From contig CAVVNF010000028.1 of NCBI GenBank assembly GCA_963749535.1, positions 14,561-78,560 of the forward strand: 64,000 nucleotides of DNA, given 5' to 3'. Numbering within the stretch: the first letter of the stretch is position 1; every line of letters begins with the position of its first letter. Source of the DNA: Chersky-299 sp963749535 (GTDB lineage: Bacteria > Actinomycetota > Thermoleophilia > RBG-16-64-13). The position numbers and the translations under genes were made by a program. Positions 20,178 to 29,261 of this stretch are shown one piece after another. The notes beneath the pieces are model-generated. The model saw only the letters and a program-made list of their open reading frames with translations. It ran no database searches and was not told the origin of the DNA.

Positions 20178-20206
20178 AACATACACCGACTGCCCCACCC
20201 AGACAA
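20178..20206 (-). promoter_or_regulatory. Sigma-70-type promoter candidate for the M24 gene
   Basis: On the minus strand TTGTCT (20206-20201) is followed after exactly 17 bases by TATGTT (20183-20178). Transcription would start near 20171 and read through the palindrome at 20140-20154. The match is moderate, and no competing promoter was obvious in the 344-bp gap. Confidence 0.45.
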
Positions 20207-20380
20207 CAGGCAACCGGGACCAAACAGACTTTGCGGGGTGACGGCTCGTGGAAAACCGACGAGGTGCGACGCTCCTCCCGTGCGGCATTGACACCGGCCG
20301 CGGTTCCGTCCGCGCTCACACCAGCGACCCGCCGATCACCTCGAGCACGATCACGTGAAGCAAAACCAACGCTCAGGCGG

Positions 20381-22133
20381 TCACAGGTCCAGGTGCCACG
20401 TCTGTGTGCGCAACCCCTTGTGGCTCACGAAGCGGTACACGTCGTCGCTCGCAAACAAGGTGGCGGAGCCTGAAGTCACCTCTATCGTGAGGTGGGCATC
20501 GGGATGTCGGGCCCGCAGAACGTTGCCAAGGAGCAGTGCTTTCTCGGCGCCGTCGCCCCGGCCGAAGTTCCAGACCTCGTCGGGCTGGGCCAGACGGCCG
20601 GGCTCGTCGTAGATCGATTCATCCACAAGGGACTCCACGCGCTGAACCAGTGCGCCGTCGTCTAGGTCGCGGGTGCCGGCTATGGAGACCGGACAGCGCT
20701 CCATAGCGGCTTTGACGAAAGGGCCGGGTCCACGCGGTTCAGATCGCGATAGGCGTAGAAGGCCAGATCGGCCAGCTCGTTGTCCGCGCGGATGGCTTCG
20801 AGGCGGCCAATGATCTGCTCGCGGGACATGCCCGGGTGCAGCCCCAGAGGCGGCTGTTGGCGGCTGAAGGTCTTAGTCGCCGCGTCTGGCAGACGAGGCT
20901 CCGCCAGTGCGAAACGGTGCAACCCTTCAATGGCATCGGCAGCAAACGGCGCAGGTGGAGGCGAACTGCTCCTTGAGACGGGCGAAACCATCGGGCGTGC
21001 GGATATCGACGTGTTCCCTGCGCACATATTCCTCCAGATCGTCGAGGACCAGCCGGTTCGGCAGCGGATGCGGTTCGAAGTCCTCTCCGGAGACCTCGGC
21101 CATGAGCTTCTCGCGGGTGTCGTCGTTGAAGCGGTACGGGCAGCCCAACTCATAGGCCAGCAGCTTTTCCGCGCCTATGTAACGGTCAACCCCGAAGTTG
21201 TGCCAGCGAACCTGGAGGCACCTCTGCAGCTCGACTGGAATGACGCACGAAATTCCCCAGGATCTGCGGCGACAGCGGCGTGCGCAGGAAATTGCGCAGC
21301 TTGGATGAGAAGTGGCGGTAGGCAGCCGGGTCGATGGTGGCCTGCGGGTAGAGCATGTGGATCCAGCCGCTTTCGTGGGCCACCACCGTAACCCGCTCGT
21401 TCTCCAGAGCGCGCCGGGCCTGGGCGGAGAGAGCGGTGCCGTTGAACCACATGGTCTTGGTGACCAGCCGCCGGTTGTTGGTGAGGATGCCCTCGCCCCA
21501 CGTCCACGAAGTTCTGCGAGTGAAGTGGCGTGGCCATGAGGAAGATGTCTTTCAGCGGGATGCCGGCCACGACGAACAGCGCCGCCGCGTACAGCGCCGC
21601 CAGCGAGACGCACTCCCCGGCTCCGGTCGCGTAGCCGGGCTTGAAGCGGAAGGCGTCCATGGCCTCCACGGTCTCGGTCTTCCAGTACGGGATGATGTTG
21701 CCCTCGTACTTGTCGAGCCCGAAGTGCGTGCGGATGTCGATGTCGAAGTAGTACTTGTCGCCTTCGTAACCGAAAAGCGCGTTGGACTGGGCGAGCGCCT
21801 CCGGGCTCGACGTAAGCCGCGAAGCGGGCGATCTCGCGTTCCTTGGTGGTGAGGCCCCAGGTGTCCAGGTCCAGGTTGAAGGCGTAGTGGTCCATGATGT
21901 ACTGCTTGAGCCGGAGTGATGCGCCGGTAGGGCTTCATCCGGTCGATGCCGTCGAACCAGGGATCGTCGAGCCAATGCCAGAGCCGCGGCGACATGATGT
22001 TGGCCAGCACCAGGCTGTACATCAGCTCAGGGAAGATGAAGACTTCCATGTCCGACAACGTCACCGCCGACGACCGCCGCTCCACGTCACGGGCAGAGAT
22101 GGCAGGGGCATCGGTCACAGTTTCCGCTCGCAT
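20381..22133 (-). pseudogene. Transglutaminase-like domain protein, multiply frameshifted
   Basis: Patching frames gives about 580 residues. The order is an N-terminal helical part (EVFIFPELMYSLVLANIMSP), then KYYFDIDIRTHFGLDKYEGN, then a transglutaminase-like pair with Cys in GAGECVSLAALYAAALFVV and His in LMATPLHSQNFVD. A Leu/Arg-rich C-terminal half follows (YIGAEKLLAYELGCPYRFND) and ends at WHLDL. The Cys-His spacing and the helix after Cys are what suggest the fold; the rest is not recognisable. At least five frame changes occur (near 21900, 21800, 21500, 21250 and 20940-20700). A working product would need several corrections, so this is either a decayed gene or the worst-sequenced stretch after the glucan synthase. 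It lies upstream of the M24 gene. Confidence 0.6.
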
Positions 22134-22203
22134 GTCTCGTGCCTCGCTTCTTGTTTGCCAATGCCACCTTACACCGTGCCGGCGACGACGCAGGACGAAT
22201 GGA

Positions 22204-23854
22204 CTATCGTGCCGCCGCCAACGCGTCGTTCACCACCGTCTGGGCTTCCTCCAGGATCAGGTGCAAATGGTCGACCCCTCGGAAGCTTTCGGCGTAGATC
22301 TTGTAGATGTCCTCGGTCCCCGATGGGCGCGCCGCAAACCAGCCGCTGTCAGCTACCACCTTGATCCCACCGATCGAGGCGCCGTTACCCGGCGCGTGAG
22401 TCAGGACGGCCCGGATCGGCTCACCCGCGAGCTGCTTGCTCACCACCTGCTGCGGCGAAAGCCGCCCGAGCATCTCCTTCTGTTCCGGGCTCGCCGGCGC
22501 CTCCACGCGGTCGTACGCCGGCTCGCCGAACTCCGATGTCAGCTCCTGATAGATCTCCGCGGGATCGCGGCCTGTGCGGGCGATCATCTCGGCAGCCAGT
22601 AAGGCGGGGACGATGCCGTCTTTGTCCGTGGTCCAGACGCTGCCGTCCATCCGGGCGAAGGTAGCGCCGGCGCTCTCCTCTCCGGCAAAGCCCAGGGAGC
22701 CATCGAGCAGGCCGGTCACGAACCACTTGAACCCCACGGGCGTCTCGAAGAGCCGACGGCCAAGCTTCGCCGTGACCAGGTCGATCATCCGGCTGCTCAC
22801 GACCGTCTTGCCGACCGCAGCCGAACGACTCCATTTCGAGCGGTTCTGGAAGAGATAATAGGCAGCCACGGCAAGGTAATGGTTGGGCGGGAGCAGCCCT
22901 GCGCTGTGGGTCACGATCCCGTGCCGGTCTGCGTCGGCGTCACAGGCCAGGGCGATGCTGAAACGATCCTTGAGGTCGATCAAGCTCTGCATCGCGTAGG
23001 GCGAAGACGGGTCCATGCGGATCTGGCCGTCCCAATCGACGGTCATGAACCGGAAGGTCGGATCGACAGCCTCGTTGACCACCGTGAGGTCCAGCCCGTA
23101 CTGCTCCGCGATCGGCGCCCAGTAATGGACGGACGCTCCTCCCAAGGGATCCACCCCGATCCTCACCCGCGCATCGCGGATGGCGCCCATGTCGACCACC
23201 TGGCCCAGATCGCCGACGTAGGCTTTGAGATAGTCGTGCCGGTGCGTGGTCGGGGCCTCTAGGGCCTTCTCGATCGGAATACGCTTGACACCTTTGAGAC
23301 TGTCCCTCGAGGAATCGGTTCGCCCTCTGCTCTATCCACCCGGTGACGTCGGGTTCGGCCGGCCCGCCGTGTGGCGGGTCGTACTTGAAGCCACCCTCGG
23401 AAGGCGGATTGTGCGAGGGGGTTATGACTATCCCGTCGGCAAGTCCCGACTTTCGCCGCTGGTTGTACGTGAGGATCGCGTGGGACACGACGGGCGTCGG
23501 CGTGTACTCCTCACCGTCCGAGGTCATCACCTCCACCCCGTTCGCCGCCAAGACTTCCAACGCGCTGGCGAATGCGGGCGCCGAGAGGGCGTGTGTGTCG
23601 ATGCCCACGAACAGCGGCCCGTCGATCCTCCGCTGCCTACGGTACAGGCAGATCGCTTGAGTGATCGCCAGGATGTGCCACTCGTTGAAGGATCCTTCGA
23701 ACGCCGAGCCGCGATGCCCGGAGGTGCCGAACACCACTCTCTGCGCGGGGTCGCTCGGATCTGGCGTCTTCGTGTAGTACGAGGCGACCAGTCGCGACAC
23801 GTCGACGAGACTCGACGGGTCGGCTGGTGTTCCGGCAAGAGGGCTGATCTTCAC
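22204..23854 (-). CDS. pgm: Phosphoglucomutase (alpha-D-glucose type), one frameshift
   Basis: About 550 residues when repaired, close to the 546 of E. coli Pgm. It interconverts glucose 1-phosphate and glucose 6-phosphate, linking glycolysis to glycogen and cell-wall sugars. The active-site phosphoserine loop is GIVITPSHNPPSEGGFKYD. The metal loop is ACDADADRHGIV, and the phosphate-binding end is WFAARPSGTEDIYKIYAESF. The length is 3n+1. Removing one base from the CCC run at 23304-23306 joins RFLE to DSLKGVKRIPIEKA, so this is a clean one-base insertion, not decay. The start is GTG at 23854. It is followed downstream by the transglutaminase-like relic and shares no obvious operon. Confidence 0.9.
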
Positions 23855-24114
23855 GCGTGTTCCGCCCTAGACAGTCCGCGACTGGTCGCCGGCGTGGGAG
23901 TAGATGGTGGAAGAACCTCTCCAGTGAAGCGATCCATCCTCGCGATGGCATTTGTGATTCTCATGGTGAGTCGATACCCAATGCCTGTCGTAGGGAATCG
24001 CACGAACGGGCGGCCTCGGCCGTGGTGGCCTTCGCTGATGGGGAAACGACTGGCCCACGGAGCCCGGCATGGCGGCGCGCAAGCGTGCTCCAAGGCTTGG
24101 CCTAGCCTCCCAGC

Positions 24115-25044
24115 TCACAGGCGCGGAAGGTCGCCCAGGTCCTCCGGGGAAAGGCGCCAGGCCTCTCCGGCGCTGACATTCGCCGCCACCTGCAGAGGCG
24201 TCGTCGCTCCCGCAATGACAGACGCCACTCCGCTCTGAGCAGCCAACCATCCCATCGCGAGTTCCAGTAGCGTATGTCCCCGGTTCTCCGCGAACTCTCT
24301 CAGCGCGGTGAGGTACGAAAAGGTCTCCGCCGTCGCGCGGGCAGCGAAACGCGGCGTCAAGGCCAGCCGGGATCCGGCGGGAAATGGCTCTCCTTGGCTG
24401 TACTTGCCGGTGAGAATGCCCGATTCGAGGGGAAAGTACGGCACGATGCCCATCCCATGACGACGGATCGCCGGCACGATATCCCTCTCGACCTCGCGAG
24501 CAAGAAGATTCCAGTGGATCTGGCTGGCCACGAACGGGATCATCCCGTGTTCGGCAGAGACCCGCGACGCCTCGTCGATCTGCTCCGCGCCAAAATTCGA
24601 GCAGGCTATGTAGCCGACCTTGCCCGCGGCGACCAGTTCGTTCAGCGCCTCCAGCGCTTCTTCGACGGGGGCCTCGGGATCGGGACGGTGTTGGTAATAA
24701 ACATCTATGTGGTCCGTCCCCAGGCGCCGAAGACTGGCCTGGCAGCCCTCGAGGATGCGCCGGCGGAGCACACCGGCGCGGTACGGCTCGTCGATCGGAC
24801 GCGGCGCGAACTTCGTGGCTATGATGACGTCACCACGCCTATCGCCCAGGGCCTTGCCGAGAAAGGTCTCGGACTGGCCTCCTCCATACGTCTCGGCCGT
24901 ATCGAAGTGCGTGATGCCGGCGTCGAGGGCCGCGTGGACCACGAGGCTGGTTCCGCGCTCGTCAAGCCTCGACCCAAAATTGTTACATCCCAGACCGACC
25001 ACCGACACTTCGGGTCCGGCGACGCCAAGCCGCCTGCTCTCCAT
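24115..25044 (-). CDS. Aldo/keto reductase
   Basis: 309 residues, a TIM-barrel NADPH-dependent oxidoreductase of the cytoplasm. The catalytic tetrad is visible: Asp and Tyr in HFDTAETYGGGQSE, Lys in IIATKFAPRP and His in VYYQHRPDPE. NADP-binding landmarks near the C-terminus include VIAGATTPLQVAANV. I chose the ATG at 25044 because AAAGGAGA lies about eight bases upstream; an in-frame extension of 22 residues has no site. It probably reduces aldehydes or ketones, without further specificity visible. It sits 70 bases from the WG-repeat gene on the same strand, and both read away from the protease gene. Confidence 0.9.
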   Translation of the reverse strand: MESRRLGVAGPEVSVVGLGCNNFGSRLDERGTSLVVHAALDAGITHFDTAETYGGGQSETFLGKALGDRRGDVIIATKFAPRPIDEPYRAGVLRRRILEGCQASLRRLGTDHIDVYYQHRPDPEAPVEEALEALNELVAAGKVGYIACSNFGAEQIDEASRVSAEHGMIPFVASQIHWNLLAREVERDIVPAIRRHGMGIVPYFPLESGILTGKYSQGEPFPAGSRLALTPRFAARATAETFSYLTALREFAENRGHTLLELAMGWLAAQSGVASVIAGATTPLQVAANVSAGEAWRLSPEDLGDLPRL

Positions 25045-25114
25045 CGGCCGCTCTCCTTTGTAGCCTATCGGGCGACCTTCTTCTTCCCGCGCGCCCGCCA
25101 GACTATGCACCGCC

Positions 25115-26335
25115 TTACTTCTGTAGCGGCCAGACGACCTTGCCGGCCATGTCGATGTAGCCTACCTCCGCGCTCGGGTCGTAGGGCCCCACGCCTGTCG
25201 TTACCTCGGCCAGACCTTGGCTGAAGTCAGAGACCCAGGGATAGCGAGTGGAGATGGCGACCTTCCCCGCCAGGTCGATGTAGTCGGCACCGATACTCGC
25301 CAACCCGCCCGAGAAGGAGAACGCATGAAAGAACTGAGGCGCGATGACCATCTTCCCCGAGGTGTCGATGTATCCCCATAGGTCGCCCACCCTGACGGCC
25401 GCCAGGCCCTCCGAGAAAGGCAGCACTTCGTCGAACCGAGCGGGGATGACCATCTGTCCGGTCTCGTCCAAGAATCCCCACTTGCCCTCCACCATCACCC
25501 CCACCCGGGACTCTGAAAACGTGCCGGCGAGGTGATAGGCAAAATCGTCGCTGGGCTCGAACTGAGCGGGGATGACGATGATGCCCTGGGTATTTACATA
25601 GCCGGTCTTGCCATCTTCCCGTATCGCCGCGAGGCCGTCCGAGAAGGCATGCGCCAGGTCGAACTGCGCGGGGATGACCATCGTCCCCTTCGCATCGATG
25701 TAGCCCATCTTGTCTCCGATGTTGCGCTGCACCGCTGCCAGTCCCCCGGAGAAGGATCCTGCCACGGCAAACTGCGGGGTGATGACCATCTTGCCTTGCG
25801 GATCGACAAAGCCCGACTTACCACCGATCTCAATCAGGCCGAGGTCTTCGGAGAAGGGGCTTGCGAAATCGAACTCCAAGGGGATAGCCACGTTCCCCTC
25901 ACCGTCGACGTATCCCCACTTGCCGCCAAGTTCAACGTCACCAAGACCTTCGGAAAAAGGATCCGCAAGGTCGAACCGCGGTGCGATGACCATCTTTCCG
26001 GTCCGGTCGATGTAGCCCCATTTCCCCTTGACCTTGACGGGGAACAGAATTGCCGGAGACGACGCCGGCGTGGTCACACCCGCAGGGGACGGCGAGTCCG
26101 ACGTTCTTTCGCTGGTTGTAGGGGAAATCTTGTCGGTTTTTGCATTCCCAGAGCCAGCCGTGCCGGAGCAAGCGACCCCGGTGAACCCGAGGGCTATCAG
26201 CAGGAGGACAGTCAGAACGGCGACCACCGTCGGGGAGGCAAACCGGGCCTTCTCGTCGCCTTGGGGCCGGTTCTGAGCGGTCTGGCCAAGACGCAGGCCG
26301 GAACGCGGGCCGGTGGCGCTGCGGAACGTTCGCAT
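25115..26335 (-). CDS. WG-repeat lipoprotein
   Basis: 406 residues. An N-terminal hydrophobic segment (VVAVLTVLLLIALGFTGVACSG) ends in a lipobox-like VACS, followed by a Ser/Thr/Pro linker. The remainder is about seven WG repeats of roughly 45-50 residues of the type KWGYIDxxGKMVIxPxFD, expected to form a beta-propeller-like or solenoid surface fold outside the membrane. Family members are often envelope proteins of unknown role. The start codon overlaps the end of the protease gene at 26335, so the two are probably made together. The long run before the hydrophobic segment suggests that the true start may lie at a later codon. Confidence 0.85.
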   Translation of the reverse strand: MRTFRSATGPRSGLRLGQTAQNRPQGDEKARFASPTVVAVLTVLLLIALGFTGVACSGTAGSGNAKTDKISPTTSERTSDSPSPAGVTTPASSPAILFPVKVKGKWGYIDRTGKMVIAPRFDLADPFSEGLGDVELGGKWGYVDGEGNVAIPLEFDFASPFSEDLGLIEIGGKSGFVDPQGKMVITPQFAVAGSFSGGLAAVQRNIGDKMGYIDAKGTMVIPAQFDLAHAFSDGLAAIREDGKTGYVNTQGIIVIPAQFEPSDDFAYHLAGTFSESRVGVMVEGKWGFLDETGQMVIPARFDEVLPFSEGLAAVRVGDLWGYIDTSGKMVIAPQFFHAFSFSGGLASIGADYIDLAGKVAISTRYPWVSDFSQGLAEVTTGVGPYDPSAEVGYIDMAGKVVWPLQK

Positions 26336-27227
26336 CAGTGGCTCGCCGTCTTCGCGATGCGCTTGACCACGCTGATAACAAGATCAGCGGGCAGGGTGAC
26401 ACCCGCCTTGTCCCCGGCGACCTCTGCCATGTTGATGCCGACCACCCGGCCTTCCGCGTCGACAAGTGGTCCTCCTGAGTTGCCGTGGACGAGCACGACC
26501 GAGCTCTCTATCACCTCGTGGACCCCGGGCAGGAGGTCATACACCACGTCGCGGAGAAAGGCAGTGACGTGACCAGTCGTTACCGGGTGCGCGAGCACTC
26601 CGCGGTTGCCCATGGCCAGGACGAAATCACCCGGAACAAGGCCCGAAAGGTCCGTTCGGAACAGCGCCGGATGGAGCCCGGTGGTCCGCACGCGAAGCAC
26701 GGCGATGTCTGTCGTCGGGTCTCGCCCCACGAGCACGGCGGACACGGTCGAGCCGGAGGGCAGAGTCACGCGGAAGCGTTTCGCGGGCTTGTCGGTCTCA
26801 CCGGTGACCACATGGTTGTTCGTGATGATCAACCCGGTTGCGCTGTAGACGACCCCGGTGCCTATGGCGTCCACCTCCTCAGTTTGCGACCGGGAAAGGA
26901 CGGCCGTGACGCCGACTACGCTTGGTCCGAGCTTCCGGGCGACCGAGGCGGCCTCGCCCGGGCCGACGGGCATGGTGGTGGAGGTCGTCGTCTGCCGCGG
27001 GCGCAGCGTGGTCGCTGGAGCCGCGGCGGTAGTCGGGGGATGCACTGGTTTCGTGATGGACACGGATGACTTCCCGGCACCGGCGACCCGCGCCGTGGTA
27101 TCAGGAGCCGGCCGAAGAAGGGGACGATCCGGAAAGCGAGCACCCGGCCAGCAACGAGGCTAAGGCCAAGCCGAGTAGGACCGTTGTGATGACTGGACCG
27201 AGGACCCGCCAATACAGTGCGCTTCAT
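26335..27227 (-). CDS. Trypsin-like serine protease (HtrA/DegP-type), lipoprotein, frameshifted near the N-terminus
   Basis: The catalytic domain is complete from about 26950 to 26340: His in IITNNHVV, Asp in DPTTDIAVLRV, Ser in HGNSGGPLVD. There is no PDZ domain, so it is a short S1C/S1B-like protease. Upstream, in two other frames, lie MKRTVLAGP (ATG at 27227) and a lipoprotein signal, LLGLALASLLAGCSLSG. This suggests the real protein begins at 27227 and that single-base errors near 27205 and 27115 split it. An internal GTG at 27063 would give a 242-residue form without a signal. It overlaps the WG-repeat lipoprotein gene. Both are probably exported to the outer face of the membrane, where the protease may act in envelope quality control. 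Confidence 0.78.
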
Positions 27228-27486
27228 GCGATCTATTGTCGCACTAACATCGCCGGCAGTCCTATGAGCGCCGGCCGCCGCGTCTCCACGCCCGATCCGA
27301 TGCCCGCGAGGATGTGTCCGCCGCCGCTCTTTGATACCTTTCATCAGTCTCGGGCGATCGGCATGCGTGCCTCGTCACGGGCGAGTCGGTGGCAGAGCGA
27401 AGGTCGGAGGGATCCATGGACGAGGTGGTCGTTCTAAAACATCTATGTGCGGGTCGGGCGAGGGCCGTCAGGCCGGAGAAGCCGCG

Positions 27487-28254
27487 GTGACTGGTCCCCA
27501 CGCCATCTTGCTTGTGGTCGCCGGCCTTGCAGCCGGGCTGTCGAACGGCGTGGCCGGCGGGGGTACGTTGCTGTCGTTCCCGGCTCTTCTCGCCGTAGGC
27601 TATCCGGCCATCACCGCCAACGTAACCTCCACGGTCGGCCTCTGGCCGAGCACGCTCGGTGGCATTGCAGGTTTTCGCCGTGAGTTGAGCACTCAAGGCA
27701 AGCGCGTGCGCGCCCTCGTCCCGGCCGCCTGCGCGGGAGGCCTCATCGGGTCAGTCCTTCTGCTCACTACTCCTGCGAGCGCTTTTCGGTCGGTCGTGCC
27801 CTATCTGATCCTCGCCGCCTGCGCGCTTTTTGCGAGCCAGCCGCTCATAGCCCGGACGCTGCGCCGGGTTCGGGGCGAGACCGAGGGCGACCCAAAGGCC
27901 CACACCCCTTGGACCGCGGTTGCCGGAACCCTAGTGGCCGCGGTCTACGGCGGCTACTTCGGGGCTGGGCTGGGCATCATCCTTCTCGCCGTACTCGGCA
28001 CCGTTCTGCATGACGCACTTCACCGCATCAACGGCCTGCGCACCATACTGGCCATGGCCGTCAACCTCATCGCCCTCCTTGTCTTCGTCTTTGCTGCTCA
28101 CGTCGCCTGGAGTGCCGCGGGCCTGCTCGCGGTCACAAGCGGGGTGGGCGGCTACACCGGCGCGCGGCTATCCCGGCGACTGCCGGCGTGGGTGCTGAGG
28201 ATCGTCGTCGTCGCCTTCGGGCTGGCGGCCGCCATACGATTGTTGATCGCTTGA
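27487..28254 (+). CDS. TauE/SafE family membrane permease
   Basis: 255 residues with seven or eight hydrophobic segments. The family signature near the N-terminus is GLSNGVAGGGTLLSFPALLA, repeated in the second half as VYGGYFGAGLGIILLAV. Members of this family (sulfite exporter TauE, UPF0721) move sulfonates, sulfite or other small organic anions. I start at the GTG at 27487, with GGAGAA six bases upstream. A longer reading frame begins at 27331 but has no site and adds a non-hydrophobic leader. It is divergent from the protease gene and about 115 bases upstream of ku, on the same strand. No sulfur genes are near, so the substrate is open. Confidence 0.85.
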   Translation: MTGPHAILLVVAGLAAGLSNGVAGGGTLLSFPALLAVGYPAITANVTSTVGLWPSTLGGIAGFRRELSTQGKRVRALVPAACAGGLIGSVLLLTTPASAFRSVVPYLILAACALFASQPLIARTLRRVRGETEGDPKAHTPWTAVAGTLVAAVYGGYFGAGLGIILLAVLGTVLHDALHRINGLRTILAMAVNLIALLVFVFAAHVAWSAAGLLAVTSGVGGYTGARLSRRLPAWVLRIVVVAFGLAAAIRLLIA

Positions 28255-28369
28255 GAACCCACCGCCGGCGCGCTCCTCGGACATCGGCTGCATCAACGCG
28301 CTTCTTGCCCTACGAATCGCTTGGAGTGGGTATAGAACCTGGATCAGCGTACCAACCGCGGAGGATGTC

Positions 28370-29251
28370 ATGGCGCGCGCACTCTGGAAAGGAGCGATCA
28401 GTTTCGGTCTGGTGACGATCCCCGTTTCGCTCTACCCCGCGAAAGACCAGTCCGAGAACATGGCGTTCCACATGTTGCACAAGTCGGACTTGAGCCGGGT
28501 TCACAACGTCCGGATGGACGACGAGGATCACGAGGTCCCTTACGAAGAAGTGGTCAAGGGTTACGAGTACGAAAAAGGGCAGTACGTGGTGATAGGTGAG
28601 TCCGATCTCGAAGCTGCGAACGTCGAGGCGACTCAGACTATCGACATCATGCACTTTGTGGATGCTGAAGAGATCGACATTGCCTACTACGACACCCCTT
28701 ATTACACCGAGCCGGGGAAGGCGGGTCGAAAGGCCTACGCTCTGCTCCGAGAGACGCTCAAGCGTACGGGCAAGATCGGGGTGGCGAAGATCGTCGTCCG
28801 GGAACGGCAGCATCTCTGTGGTGTCATGGCAGACGGCCCGGCGCTCCTCGCGTACACGTTCCGGTGGCCCTATCAGTTGCGGGACGCGTCCGAATTCGAC
28901 CTTCCCGGCGAGGACCTCGACAAGCTTGGGGTGAGCGCGCAGGAATTGAAGATGGCCCAGCAGTTGATCGAGGCCATGGCCACGGAGTGGGAACCCGGAC
29001 AGTACCACGACACCTACCGCGATGACCTCCTCAAGCTCATCGACGAAAAGGTCAGGAGCGGAAAGATGACGGAAGTCTCCGAGCCGCCAAAGCGCCGGGC
29101 GGCAGACAGCAACGTCATCGACATCATGTCTCTTCTCAAGCGAAGTATGGAGCAGAAGAAGTCCGGTGCCGCCACCGCGACCATTGACGAAGAGGCTGAG
29201 GCAGCTCCCCGGAAACGTAGCCCTCGGGGCGGGACCAAGAAGACGGGTTAA
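28370..29251 (+). CDS. ku: Non-homologous end-joining protein Ku
   Basis: 293 residues, the normal size of bacterial Ku homodimer subunits. It starts MARALWKGAISFGLVTIPVSLYPA, the family signature, followed by the core beta-barrel and bridge region (RWPYQLRDASEFDLP) and a basic, Ala/Lys-rich C-terminal tail (APRKRSPRGGTKK) that in relatives helps bind DNA and LigD. It rings the ends of double-strand breaks and recruits LigD. GGAGG lies five bases before the ATG. The ligD gene starts 11 bases downstream, so the two form a small NHEJ operon. The reading frame is intact, unlike ligD. Confidence 0.95.
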   Translation: MARALWKGAISFGLVTIPVSLYPAKDQSENMAFHMLHKSDLSRVHNVRMDDEDHEVPYEEVVKGYEYEKGQYVVIGESDLEAANVEATQTIDIMHFVDAEEIDIAYYDTPYYTEPGKAGRKAYALLRETLKRTGKIGVAKIVVRERQHLCGVMADGPALLAYTFRWPYQLRDASEFDLPGEDLDKLGVSAQELKMAQQLIEAMATEWEPGQYHDTYRDDLLKLIDEKVRSGKMTEVSEPPKRRAADSNVIDIMSLLKRSMEQKKSGAATATIDEEAEAAPRKRSPRGGTKKTG

Positions 29252-29261
29252 GAAGTCAGCC

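Noticed and set aside
25150..26050. Regular repeats at DNA level that could suggest a CRISPR or satellite
   Set aside because: They encode the WG protein repeats, vary at third positions and have no unique spacers.
28301..28334. TTGCCC and TATAGA as a promoter for ku
   Set aside because: The spacing is 20 bases, too long for a convincing sigma-70 promoter.
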